Below, one piece after another: positions 9,234 to 18,469 of a stretch of DNA of 64,000 nt (the first letter of the stretch is position 1; every line of letters begins with the position of its first letter). The position numbers and the translations under genes are program-made. The notes under the pieces are model-generated. The model was not told the DNA's origin, ran no database searches, and worked only from the letters and a program-made list of their open reading frames with translations. The DNA is from Sphaerochaeta halotolerans (GTDB lineage: Bacteria > Spirochaetota > Spirochaetia > Sphaerochaetales > Sphaerochaetaceae). Location: assembly GCF_003429665.1 (NCBI RefSeq), contig NZ_QUWK01000009.1, forward strand, positions 81,568 through 145,567. The letters are read 5' to 3'.

Positions 9234-12176
9234 ATGGCTTTGGATACTTGGAGTCTCGAAGAAACCGGGTTTGATGAAATGTACATCGCCCAGGGGGAAA
9301 GCTTATTCTCAATTGGAAACGGATATATCGGGTACCGTGGGTTTCCCTGTGAACGGGAACCTGCGCACCATAGTGGATGTTTCATCAATGGATTCTATGA
9401 GATTTCTCCAATTCATTACGGGGAAGATGCCTACGGGTTTGCCCGTCTCAACCAGACCATGCTAGACCTTCCTGACTGTCGATACTTGGTGATTTTCATC
9501 GATGGTAGACAGATCAATGTATCTGATGAGCGGGTGAAATTCTACCGAAGGCGTCTGGATTTCCGTACGGGGATCCTCGAGCAACATATGCAATGGCTTA
9601 CCGATGAGGGTAAGCTGGTGCATATTACCTGGGAGACCTTGCTCAGCATGCAGCAGCACCATATTGGTGCTACACGGGTCCGCATTCACTGTGATACCGA
9701 TGTACATGCTACTTTGCATTCAACCATCGGCATGCCTGTTCAGCGCGCAAATACTGAACTTGATCCACGTATGGGAAGTACGCTCTCTGGTTCTTCCTTG
9801 GTCTGTGAGGATTGTGGGTATTATGCTGAAGGAGAAGAGGCTCGTCCAGGATTCCAGGCTTCATTCAAAACGGTGGAAAGCGCATTGAGTCTCTCCTGCG
9901 GGGCTGTTCATGAGAGTTCACAGCCGCTCCAAACAGAGCGTGGTGATCTTGAGGAGGAGAGTCTCCCAGTTCTTACTTTCTCATGGAGCGGGGCCGATCT
10001 CAGCTTTACGAAATACTTCTATTATCACACCTCTGGACGACCGGGGGAGACCCTCCCCCTTGAATTGGCCCAGCAGTATCGTGAAGAGATAGCCACATCC
10101 AGTTGGCAAACTTTGGTTGAGATGCAACGCTCTTGGTATGAGTCCTTCTGGTCTCATGCTGATATTGAGATTACCGGCGATGAGAAACTTCAGCAGGCAT
10201 TACGGTTCAATTTCTTCCAGCTGCAACAGAGTACTGGAAGAGACGGCATGTCTGCCCTTGCCGCGAAAGGGCTTACCGGAAATGGGTATGAAGGGCACTA
10301 TTTCTGGGACACCGAAATCTATGGAATGGCACTCTTCAACCACACCCTTCCCGATACCGCACGTGCATTGATCAAATACAGGATCTCAACACTCGATCGA
10401 GCCCGAGCCAGAGCACGCGAGATGAACCAGAAGGGTGCTCTCTATCCTTGGAGAACCATCAATGGGCTGGAAGCTAGTGCCTACTTCCCAGCTGGAACTG
10501 CACAGTACCATATCAATGCTGATATTGCCTATGCAATCTTCCAATACCTGGAAGTAACAGGTGATGATACCATCCTGGAAGAGGGAGCAGCTGAGGTGCT
10601 GATCGAGACAGCGCGACTGTTTCTCGATCTTGGGTTCTTCAACCCTGAGAAGGGTGGGCAGTTCTGTATCAATGAGGTTACCGGTCCTGATGAATATTCA
10701 GCGCTCTCTGACAATAACTGCTATACCAATGTCATGGTCCAACACCACTTTGAGGGGGTGGTACAGCTTGCTTCACGTCTGCAAAACGAGAATGCAAAGC
10801 TGTGGGACCGACTTGTAGAAAAACTTTCTATTACTGATGACGAAATGAGCCTTTTTGCCCGGGCTTCTGAACATATGTATGTTCCCTATGACAGAAAACG
10901 GGGAATACACATGCAGGATGACTACTTCCTAAACAAAGAGGTTTGGGATGTTGCCAAGCGTGGTGAGATACGGCACCCCATGCTGCTTCACTATCATCCT
11001 TTGGTAATCTACCGACATCAGGTCATTAAGCAAGCTGATACAGTGCTCGGTATGCTGTTGCAGCATCATCGATTCCCCTGGTATCAGAGAAAGAGGAATT
11101 TTGCGTTCTATGAACCACTTACTACTGGGGATAGTTCACTCTCTGCATGTATTCAAGGAATTGTTGCATACGATTGTGGATTCCTGGATCTTGGGAGTTC
11201 CTATATCCGTCAGACAGCCCTCATGGATATTGAAGACTTGCATCACAATACCAAGGATGGTCTGCATACTGCTTCGATGGCGGGATCATGGATGGCTATC
11301 GTGTACGGTTTGGGAGGATTCCGTATGCAAAAGGGAGTCCCCTCTTTCAGGCCTCAGTTGCCAGTGGAACTCCAGCGACTGAAGTTCCATCTGACTTTCA
11401 AGGGTGTAGTGCTTACGGTCACGATTGAGCCGGAGATTACTACCTATGAGGCCAAGGGAGGGACGCTTACCGTACTTCATCGCTCAGAGGTACTCACTGT
11501 GGGGAAAGAGGCTGTGCAATGTTCCACGAGAGCTGCATGCAAGGCTGTCATCTTCGACCTTGATGGGGTGATAACCTCTACCGATGAATACCACTACCGG
11601 GCATGGAAACGTCTTGCTGATACCCATGGATGGGAGTTTGATGAGAAGATTAACCAAAAATTGAGAGGTATATCCAGAAGACAATCGCTCCAGGTCATCC
11701 TTGACCACAACCAAGTGAGTGTAACTGAAGAGCAGATGCAGGAATTCACCAATCAGAAGAATATTTGGTATCGTGAATCATTGGAAGAATTGAGTCCAAA
11801 AGATATTCTTCCCGGTATTCCTGAGTTGCTGGAACGCTTGAAGCAGCATTCGGTGTATACAGCCATCGCTTCGGCGAGTAGGAATGCTCCATTCATACTT
11901 GATCGACTGGGACTTTCAGATTCGTTTGATGCCGTGGTTCCTGCAAGTGAGGTGGTACAGGGCAAACCAGACCCTGAGGTCTTCGCCCGTGCCGCTGACA
12001 TGCTGGGTTTGTATCCAGAGGAGTGTACTGGTGTAGAGGATGCTTCAGCAGGCATTACAGCCATCAAGGAAGCCCTGATGAGAACGGTCGGTGTTGGTAG
12101 TGCTGTCGATCCAGCGCTCTGTGATGCACACGTGCTAGACACTGCAGATCTAACGGTTGATATGCTGCTCTGGTAA
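9234..12176 (+). CDS. GH65 disaccharide phosphorylase fused to beta-phosphoglucomutase
   Basis: A 980-residue two-enzyme polypeptide. Residues 1 to ~755 are a glycoside hydrolase family 65 phosphorylase (maltose, trehalose, kojibiose or nigerose type) with SIGNGYIGYRG near the start and the general-acid region NEVTGPDEYS at about residues 480-490. Residues ~765-980 are a HAD beta-phosphoglucomutase with FDLDGVI and EYHYRAWKRLA, GISRRQSL, ASASRNAP and VEDASAGI. Phosphorolysis would give glucose plus beta-glucose 1-phosphate, which the C-terminal half turns into glucose 6-phosphate. Normal GH65 length is about 750-780, so the fusion accounts for the extra length. The linker is only about ten residues. 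Which disaccharide is used cannot be read from the sequence. Confidence 0.93.
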   Translation: MALDTWSLEETGFDEMYIAQGESLFSIGNGYIGYRGFPCEREPAHHSGCFINGFYEISPIHYGEDAYGFARLNQTMLDLPDCRYLVIFIDGRQINVSDERVKFYRRRLDFRTGILEQHMQWLTDEGKLVHITWETLLSMQQHHIGATRVRIHCDTDVHATLHSTIGMPVQRANTELDPRMGSTLSGSSLVCEDCGYYAEGEEARPGFQASFKTVESALSLSCGAVHESSQPLQTERGDLEEESLPVLTFSWSGADLSFTKYFYYHTSGRPGETLPLELAQQYREEIATSSWQTLVEMQRSWYESFWSHADIEITGDEKLQQALRFNFFQLQQSTGRDGMSALAAKGLTGNGYEGHYFWDTEIYGMALFNHTLPDTARALIKYRISTLDRARARAREMNQKGALYPWRTINGLEASAYFPAGTAQYHINADIAYAIFQYLEVTGDDTILEEGAAEVLIETARLFLDLGFFNPEKGGQFCINEVTGPDEYSALSDNNCYTNVMVQHHFEGVVQLASRLQNENAKLWDRLVEKLSITDDEMSLFARASEHMYVPYDRKRGIHMQDDYFLNKEVWDVAKRGEIRHPMLLHYHPLVIYRHQVIKQADTVLGMLLQHHRFPWYQRKRNFAFYEPLTTGDSSLSACIQGIVAYDCGFLDLGSSYIRQTALMDIEDLHHNTKDGLHTASMAGSWMAIVYGLGGFRMQKGVPSFRPQLPVELQRLKFHLTFKGVVLTVTIEPEITTYEAKGGTLTVLHRSEVLTVGKEAVQCSTRAACKAVIFDLDGVITSTDEYHYRAWKRLADTHGWEFDEKINQKLRGISRRQSLQVILDHNQVSVTEEQMQEFTNQKNIWYRESLEELSPKDILPGIPELLERLKQHSVYTAIASASRNAPFILDRLGLSDSFDAVVPASEVVQGKPDPEVFARAADMLGLYPEECTGVEDASAGITAIKEALMRTVGVGSAVDPALCDAHVLDTADLTVDMLLW

Positions 12177-13142
12177 TTAGCTGTTACGGTCAACAAGGAC
12201 AGGGATGATTCGATGATGTATGGGTTGCCGTTCTTGGTGTGCCTCCATGAGGTTCACGATGAAGGAAGCCGCTTGTGTCCCAATAGCACCAGGCTCTTGG
12301 CTTACCGTTGATATGCCTAAGTGCTCTGTGGCTCGAACGCCGTCAAAGCCGACTATGTGAATGGAACTTCCTCTCTCGCGTACAGCCCTGTACACTCCCA
12401 CTGCGATATCATCACAGTAGCAGAAGACGCCGTCACAGGTCTGCTCATCGATGATTTGCATACCGATCTGGTACCCCATTTCTTCTGATATCTCAGAGTT
12501 GTACAGTGCACACTCCTTATAGCCATAGAGTGCAAGCTCACTGGCAAATCCTGTATGCCGGTCAGCATTGGTTTGCCCAGGTGGGTCCATCGCGATGTAT
12601 CCAGGGTGTTTAACACCTTTCGAGAGAAGATACCGCGCGGCAAGACGGCCACCCTGTTCATTGTCGGTATACATGCAGTGTTCATCAGCACGTGAGTAGT
12701 CGATATACAGATAGGGAACATTACGTCTTCTTAGCAACTCTCGTTCAGTTTCGTCAAGCTGGAAGGCGAAGATGAGTAGGGCAGAGAGTTGGGCATCCAG
12801 AACTTTCTGGATGAACTGTGGGTTGTGCTTCTCATAGTTGAATATGAGGAGGTCCACGCCCAAACCGCGGAACTTTCTGTAGATTGCTTCAAATATTTCA
12901 AAGAAGTAGTGGTTACCTATATCCGGCAAAAGCAAGCCTACCGTTGACTCAATGGCATCATTACGCGCAAGTCGACTTGCCGCGCCACTTGGGGAGTATT
13001 GACGAGCTTTTACCACATCAAGAACCTTCTTGCGGGTTTCTTCTGCAACATGGGAACTGTTGTTGAGAACACGTGAAACAGTGCCGATCCCTACATTAGC
13101 TTCACGGGCAATATCTTCGATTGTAATTTTTTTTCTGCCCAT
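12177..13142 (-). CDS. LacI-family transcriptional regulator
   Basis: A 321-residue repressor. The N-terminal helix-turn-helix reads ITIEDIAREANVGIGTVSRV, with the hinge near residue 50, followed by a periplasmic-binding-type effector domain. Its stop codon abuts the stop of the phosphorylase gene, which is convergent with no spacer. The operator-like TGGAAACGCTTCCA at 5732 is the likely target, so it probably responds to the disaccharide or its glucose product. The C-terminus is a little short for the family (usually 330-340). Confidence 0.9.
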   Translation of the reverse strand: MGRKKITIEDIAREANVGIGTVSRVLNNSSHVAEETRKKVLDVVKARQYSPSGAASRLARNDAIESTVGLLLPDIGNHYFFEIFEAIYRKFRGLGVDLLIFNYEKHNPQFIQKVLDAQLSALLIFAFQLDETERELLRRRNVPYLYIDYSRADEHCMYTDNEQGGRLAARYLLSKGVKHPGYIAMDPPGQTNADRHTGFASELALYGYKECALYNSEISEEMGYQIGMQIIDEQTCDGVFCYCDDIAVGVYRAVRERGSSIHIVGFDGVRATEHLGISTVSQEPGAIGTQAASFIVNLMEAHQERQPIHHRIIPVLVDRNS

Positions 13143-13373
13143 GAGGGAAATGTAGAGCTTTTTGTCCTATCAGTCAATAAAGGGTTGGAAGTGATGCATT
13201 ATCCTACGATGATTCCAAAAGTAGAACCATAACCCCATACGTATTCACTAGACCTTGCATTCCTGTATTCCTCTTGCATTCTGGAAGGTGGCATTCGGTG
13301 ATCCCAGTGGGTGATGGGGGTTTCTACAGTGAGGTCTACCTGAAGAATAGTAGCATGGGCAAGGGGTCTTCGT

Positions 13374-14042
13374 TCACAGGACTCCCAGCATTAGGTATGC
13401 AAGAACCGCGGTCCCTAGCGGTACCGTGATATTGTCGAGACCGAACGGTGTGAATGCTTCAATCGCCGTTGATACAAGGGCAACCACCACCAACCCTATC
13501 CACCAAGAAAGACTCCACAGCGAATCAATCTGATACCCTACGGAGAACCCGATGATGACGAGCAGGGTAACCACGAACATGACTGCAGTACCAATGAATG
13601 ACTTGCCCCCGTGAATCTTTTTCTTCCCATAATGCTTACCGATCACAGCTGCAAGACCATCCCCATAGCCCATGGTCATAGCGCCAATGCCGCACGCCCA
13701 CATTGGAAGCATTCCATTGAATCCTATAAGTACCAGCAGGAGCAAAGAGATGGGAAAATACACCAAGCCGAGGTTCCTGACCTTGTCCTTGATGCCTAAT
13801 ACGTCTGCAGCCCCGGTGATGACCGCAGCACCGTTGGCAATGATGAAGACAATCGGTCCAACCAGTGCATAGGAGAGTGTATCGAAGGTTGCGATGAGGA
13901 TAAACCACCAGTTGGAGACGCCGATATGGATGAATTTGCGTACGAACTCAGCGGAGAAACGATCGGATCGAGACATGAGTAGCCCGATGCCGATGACCAC
14001 CAACAAAAATGCGAATGTAAGTATCAATCCGAGTATATTCAT
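13374..14042 (-). CDS. Polyprenol/diacylglycerol kinase-like membrane protein (Dgk1/VTE5/SEC59 family)
   Basis: A 222-residue polytopic membrane protein with about six to seven hydrophobic segments. It carries EFVRKFIHIGV in the N-terminal third and the family signature GYGDGLAAVIGKHYGKKKI followed by GGKSFIGT, matching the CTP-dependent dolichol/phytol/diacylglycerol kinase superfamily. The bacterial substrate is unknown; phosphorylation of an isoprenoid alcohol or diacylglycerol is inferred from the family. It stands alone, with 231 bases on its 3' side that hold nothing recognisable. Confidence 0.75.
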   Translation of the reverse strand: MNILGLILTFAFLLVVIGIGLLMSRSDRFSAEFVRKFIHIGVSNWWFILIATFDTLSYALVGPIVFIIANGAAVITGAADVLGIKDKVRNLGLVYFPISLLLLVLIGFNGMLPMWACGIGAMTMGYGDGLAAVIGKHYGKKKIHGGKSFIGTAVMFVVTLLVIIGFSVGYQIDSLWSLSWWIGLVVVALVSTAIEAFTPFGLDNITVPLGTAVLAYLMLGVL

Positions 14043-14325
14043 CGCTACAATATAGGTTATACCATGTTGTTTTGCAAGATATTTCTAGTCGGGACAAATG
14101 CATCAAAAAAATGGCTCTCCTCTCATAGAAGGAAAGCAAAAAATCAACAAGAGAAGAATGGGAAAAATCTTCGGATGTAACTTCCTCGATGCCCTGTCAA
14201 GATACTAGCACTTATTGACCTCTCGTTTCACTGAAGAGGCTAGGGTTTGAGTTGACATTCATAGCTATAGGCACCAAGCTGAAGGCAAATATCTTGATCT
14301 GAAGTAGGCTACGGAAGGTACTCAA

Positions 14326-15039
14326 TTGTGTAGGCAAGGATGTCCCCTGCACAGGACCATGGAGGATAGTTTCAACCGCGAGGCGTCGGTGTATCTGCGC
14401 CACAAGCAAGGACACCGCGTCCCTGTGATGGTCAGAACCTATCCGCTGTATGATGGGGATCAACTCATCGGTGCCATAGAACTGTTTTCCGATGAGAAGC
14501 CACCGATACAGTTGATGAAGGAGATTGAAGACCTGAAGGTCCTTGCCATGACCGACCAGCTTACTGGAATTGCGAACCGACGCTATACGGAATCATTTCT
14601 CTCGGGCAAGCTCTTGGAGCTGGATGAGTTCAAGAAGCCCTTTGGGGTGGCTTTGGTGGATATCGACCATTTCAAGGCGGTGAATGACACCTACGGGCAC
14701 GATGTAGGGGATTTGGCAATCCGGATGACTGTTAAAAGCCTGGTGAATGTGGTTCGATCGAGCGACCTGGTCGGCCGTTGGGGAGGGGAGGAATTCCTTG
14801 TAGTGTTCTTGTCAGTGGATTTAGAGCAGTTGAAGCAGATAACTGAAAGGATGCGAATGCTTGTTGAGGCCTCCTCTGTGCAACGCGATGGATCGGATAT
14901 CCGCGTAACCGTCTCCATCGGGTCTGTGTTTGTTGAGAAGCCCTCACCCAAGGACCGCATCATCCAGATGGCGGATCAACTGATGTATCAGAGTAAGGTA
15001 GAAGGACGGAATCGTATTACTTTCGCTACCCTTGCTTGA
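14326..15039 (+). CDS. 5'-truncated PAS-GGDEF diguanylate cyclase
   Basis: The frame encodes the tail of a PAS domain (LCRQGCPLHRT, then REASVYLRHKQGHRVPV, normally in the second half of a PAS sensor) and a full GGDEF domain with an intact active site RWGGEEF and an inhibitory RxxD site (RSSD) five residues before it. The product would make cyclic di-GMP. An in-frame TAG at 14305-14307 cuts the frame and no start with a ribosome site is seen, so the first ~80 residues of the expected PAS are missing. It could still be translated from the TTG at 14326 or ATG at 14359, but a decaying gene is more likely. The 283 bases upstream hold no other gene. Confidence 0.7.
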   Translation: MCRQGCPLHRTMEDSFNREASVYLRHKQGHRVPVMVRTYPLYDGDQLIGAIELFSDEKPPIQLMKEIEDLKVLAMTDQLTGIANRRYTESFLSGKLLELDEFKKPFGVALVDIDHFKAVNDTYGHDVGDLAIRMTVKSLVNVVRSSDLVGRWGGEEFLVVFLSVDLEQLKQITERMRMLVEASSVQRDGSDIRVTVSIGSVFVEKPSPKDRIIQMADQLMYQSKVEGRNRITFATLA

Positions 15040-15129
15040 AATGACTTACTTGTCTACGCCTACTGTAGGGTATTTCCCTGTGCTTCCTGCCCGTTTAGTA
15101 GGATAGCATGTCTTGCAGGAAGGCTTCTT

Positions 15130-17292
15130 CTATGACATCTGCTTTGTGGCATTCAATCTCAAGCTCAGGCGGGTTTTACGCTCATTCGGCTTCTGGTTCC
15201 TGATGGCATAGCCAATCGCTTTCTGCTCCCCGACAAGCACCAGGACCTTCTTCGCCCGGGTAACGGCAGTGTACAGCAGGTTGCGTTGCAGCATCACAAA
15301 ATGGGTCATCATAAACGGCATGACCACAATGGGATACTCCGAGCCCTGTGACTTGTGGATTGTGGTGGCATAGGCCAATACGACCTCATCAAGGTCTGAC
15401 CGTTCAAAGGTGACCTCGCGGCTGTCGAAGCTGATCGTGAGCTCCTGATCTTCAACATTGACATCCGTGATGGTACCAATGTCTCCATTGAAGACCTCTT
15501 TGTCATAGTTGTTCTTGATCTGCATGACTTTGTCATGTAGCCGGTACTCAATGCCGGCGCGGTTGATGCTCGGTTTTGCCAGTGCCGCCACAGCAGGATT
15601 AAGCCGTTCCTGCAGCATCTTGTTCAAATTTACCGCTCCCACCAAACCACGTTGCATGGGTGTGAGCACCTGTATGTCCCGTATCGGATCGGCATGGTAG
15701 TACCCAGGCAACCGTGTGGCCACCAGATTGATGATTTTCTCCAAGGCCTCCTCGGGAGTGGCGCTTTCGATGAAGAAGAAGTCGGAGGCTTTCCCATTGG
15801 TGATATCTATGTTCTTGCCCTGGTTGATGCGATGGGCGTTCATGATGATGCGGCTGCCTTGGGCTTGGCGGAAGATGCGCTGCAGCCTCACCACCGGCAC
15901 GACTTCCGATGCGATGATGTCGTTGAGGACATTCCCCGCACCGACGGAGGGAAGCTGGTCGGTATCGCCGACCATGATGACCGTCATATCATCAGGCACC
16001 GCCTTGAGCAGGTTGTGCATGAGGATGATGTCAATCATTGAGCATTCATCCAGGATAAGGACATCCCCTTCAAGTGGATTTTCTGCATTCCTCTGATATC
16101 CTTGCGGCGGCTTGAACTCAAGTAGCCGGTGGATTGTCTTGGCCTCCATCCCCGTCGCTTCGCTCATCTTCTTGGCCGCTCTCCCGGTCGGAGCTGCACA
16201 CAATACCTGAAGGCCTGATGCCTGGAAAGCCTGGATGATGCCAAGCGTGGTCGTCGTCTTTCCAGTCCCGGGACCGCCGGTGAGCACCATGAACTTGTGC
16301 ATCACCGCTGTCCTGATAGCCTCGAGCTGGACCTCGTCATAGGTAATGCCACCGTGTTTCGGTGTGTTCAAGCGCTCGATTACACCGGCGGTATCGATCC
16401 GTTTCCTTCTGGTCGTTTCAATTAGATTTCGCACCTTCTTGGCTACCCCGATCTCTGAGAAATAGAAGGGTGGCAGGTAGATGGCCTCATCCTCGACGAT
16501 TACATCTCCGGTTTGTGCCATGTTCTCCAACACAGGCCGGAGCTTCTCGGCTGTCATTTCGAGCATCCTCTCAGCAGCCTTGAACAGTTGATCGGAAACG
16601 GCATAGCAATGACCATCCTCCGACAGTTTGTTGAGCGAGTACAACAGACCTGAACGTAGCCTGATAGCTGCATCCTTTGCCACCCCCAGCTTCTCAGCGA
16701 TGGTGTCGGCGGTTTTGAACCCGATGCCCCAGATATTGTCTGCGAGCCTATAGGGGTTCTCTTTGACGACATGGATACTGTCTGTGCCATAGGTCTTGAA
16801 GATCTTTGTCGCATGGTTGGTGCTCACCCCATAGCTTTGCAAGAAGAGCATGATATTCTTGATCTCCTTCTGCTCCTGCCAGCTTTTCTTCACACACTCG
16901 ACCCGGGTCTTGCCTAAGCCATGGATCTCGAACAGGCGGTCGGCATCGGATTCGATGATCTCAAGTGTCTCTATGCCGAATGTGTTGACAATCTTCTTGG
17001 CGAATATCGGCCCGATGCCCTTGATCAAGCCAGAGCCAAGGTACTTCTCGATACCATTGGTGGTGATGGGGAGGGTCTCCTCGAAGGAGTGGACGGTGAA
17101 CTGTGGACCATATTTGCCATCGTTCTTCCAGAATCCCTGCAGGCTGAGTACCGATCCTACTGCCACCGAAGGCATTAAACCGACGACGGTCACGAGCTCG
17201 TGATACCCCTTCGCCTTGCACTTGACGACCGTATAGCCGTTCTCCTCATTCTGGAATATGATGCGCTCTACGACGCAGCGAAGCATATCCAT
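15130..17292 (-). CDS. recD2: RecD2-type ATP-dependent DNA helicase
   Basis: A 720-residue SF1B 5'-3' helicase acting in DNA repair outside a RecBCD complex. N-terminal OB-like region and helix-hairpin-helix repeats (GLIKGIGPIFAKKIV and IHGLGKTRVECVKK) precede the motor. Walker A GGPGTGKTTT lies near residue 340, Walker B-like LILDECSMID follows, then GDTDQLPSVGAGNVL and the C-terminal TTIHKSQGSEYPIVV and LYTAVTRAKK. The start at 17292 is preceded by AAGGAG 11 bases upstream; an extension to 17361 has no ribosome site. Length fits RecD2. It is monocistronic. Confidence 0.94.
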   Translation of the reverse strand: MDMLRCVVERIIFQNEENGYTVVKCKAKGYHELVTVVGLMPSVAVGSVLSLQGFWKNDGKYGPQFTVHSFEETLPITTNGIEKYLGSGLIKGIGPIFAKKIVNTFGIETLEIIESDADRLFEIHGLGKTRVECVKKSWQEQKEIKNIMLFLQSYGVSTNHATKIFKTYGTDSIHVVKENPYRLADNIWGIGFKTADTIAEKLGVAKDAAIRLRSGLLYSLNKLSEDGHCYAVSDQLFKAAERMLEMTAEKLRPVLENMAQTGDVIVEDEAIYLPPFYFSEIGVAKKVRNLIETTRRKRIDTAGVIERLNTPKHGGITYDEVQLEAIRTAVMHKFMVLTGGPGTGKTTTTLGIIQAFQASGLQVLCAAPTGRAAKKMSEATGMEAKTIHRLLEFKPPQGYQRNAENPLEGDVLILDECSMIDIILMHNLLKAVPDDMTVIMVGDTDQLPSVGAGNVLNDIIASEVVPVVRLQRIFRQAQGSRIIMNAHRINQGKNIDITNGKASDFFFIESATPEEALEKIINLVATRLPGYYHADPIRDIQVLTPMQRGLVGAVNLNKMLQERLNPAVAALAKPSINRAGIEYRLHDKVMQIKNNYDKEVFNGDIGTITDVNVEDQELTISFDSREVTFERSDLDEVVLAYATTIHKSQGSEYPIVVMPFMMTHFVMLQRNLLYTAVTRAKKVLVLVGEQKAIGYAIRNQKPNERKTRLSLRLNATKQMS

Positions 17293-17655
17293 TACAGCAC
17301 ACACTCCTTTCCCAAAAGCAACCAAGTGTGAGTCTACCATACTTGGGCGGATGTTGTGCAACGGCCTAGCTGATTACCTTCAAATCCGATTGCTTTTTGC
17401 AATGTTGGCTATTGGTGCCATTCAAGGCGGTGCGGGTCGAGTATAGAGAGACAATCAAAAGCGGTAGCTTGATACAGCCTACAAATCGAACACCTTCTAG
17501 GGTTCACTTTAAGAGAAGGTCCGTGAAGTAGTGCTGTTGCACAATTGATGAAATCGTGCGTTGCAAAGACTTTCATAGAAATTCTGGCATCATCATAATC
17601 ATCCACTGAAGGTGGAAGCCTCGATCCTGAAATTCACTTGAAAGCAACCGGCCCT
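17293..17655 (+). other. Gene-free spacer
   Basis: Between recD2 and the arsenic operon. A 65-codon minus-strand frame (17409-17606) was examined and matches nothing I know. No clear terminator or repeat seen. Confidence 0.5.
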
Positions 17656-18456
17656 TCACCGTGGCTTCTTCGCCTCGATGATGTAGGAAGCCACATACTG
17701 ATCTATATCAGTTTCAGGCATCCATGACGTTAGTATTTCTTTGCTTGTGTCTTTTGGAGTCAGCTTGACTTCATTGAAACCTGCCTCACAGAGTAATTTT
17801 TCTAGTACAGCTATATGTTCTGCACCTGCTACACACACTGCATGAAGCTTCAAGTCTTGTTTGATCACTTCTGGAAGTTCAGCTGTAGCCACTACATCGG
17901 AGACGGCAAGCCGTCCGCCTGGTTTCAGAACCCGAAACGCTTCGTGGAAGACTCGTTTCTTGTCCAAGGAGAGATTGATGACGCAGTTGGAAATGATCAC
18001 GTCGATGGAATCGCTGTCCACCGGGAGAGCCTCGATTGCCCCTTCTATGAACTCGACGTTCGTATACCCGAGACGAGCAGCATTAGCCCGTGCGAGGTCA
18101 ATCATTTGCGGCGTCATGTCGACTCCGATTACTCTTCCTTGCTCACCGACCTGCTTGCGGGCGATGAAACAATCGAACCCGCCTCCGCTTCCGAGATCCA
18201 GTACGACCTCCCCTTCATTGAGTGTAGCATGCGCCAATGGATTTCCACATCCTAAACCAAGGTTCGCGCCGGTAGCACCTGCTTCCATGTCGTTCTCTTG
18301 GTATCCAAGGGTTGCTGAAATTTGGTTGATGTCTGTCGGACTTGATGAACAGGAGCAACCTCCGTCGCAACATCCGCTAACAGATCCTTGCTGTGCGATA
18401 GCCCCGTATCGTTGCTTGATGTAATTAGTAATGGTTCTATGATTGTATTGTTTCAT
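17656..18456 (-). CDS. arsM: Arsenite S-adenosylmethionine methyltransferase
   Basis: A 266-residue SAM methyltransferase converting As(III) to methylated arsenicals. The SAM site is LDLGSGGGFDCF at residues 86-97 with GVDMT at 111-115. The three cysteines expected in ArsM are present: in LGLGCGNP (Cys70), SNCVINLS and CVAGAEH. An extra N-terminal cluster, GCCDGGCSCS at 28-37, could bind arsenite or metal. It starts 13 bases after the acr3 stop and is the last gene of arsR-acr3-arsM. Methylated trivalent products are more toxic than arsenite, which makes the ArsP-like exporter across the divergent promoter meaningful. Confidence 0.92.
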   Translation of the reverse strand: MKQYNHRTITNYIKQRYGAIAQQGSVSGCCDGGCSCSSSPTDINQISATLGYQENDMEAGATGANLGLGCGNPLAHATLNEGEVVLDLGSGGGFDCFIARKQVGEQGRVIGVDMTPQMIDLARANAARLGYTNVEFIEGAIEALPVDSDSIDVIISNCVINLSLDKKRVFHEAFRVLKPGGRLAVSDVVATAELPEVIKQDLKLHAVCVAGAEHIAVLEKLLCEAGFNEVKLTPKDTSKEILTSWMPETDIDQYVASYIIEAKKPR

Positions 18457-18469
18457 TGTTCTTAACCCT

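Noticed and set aside
17409..17606. 65-codon minus frame as a transposase remnant
   Set aside because: The text is not close enough to any transposase I know.
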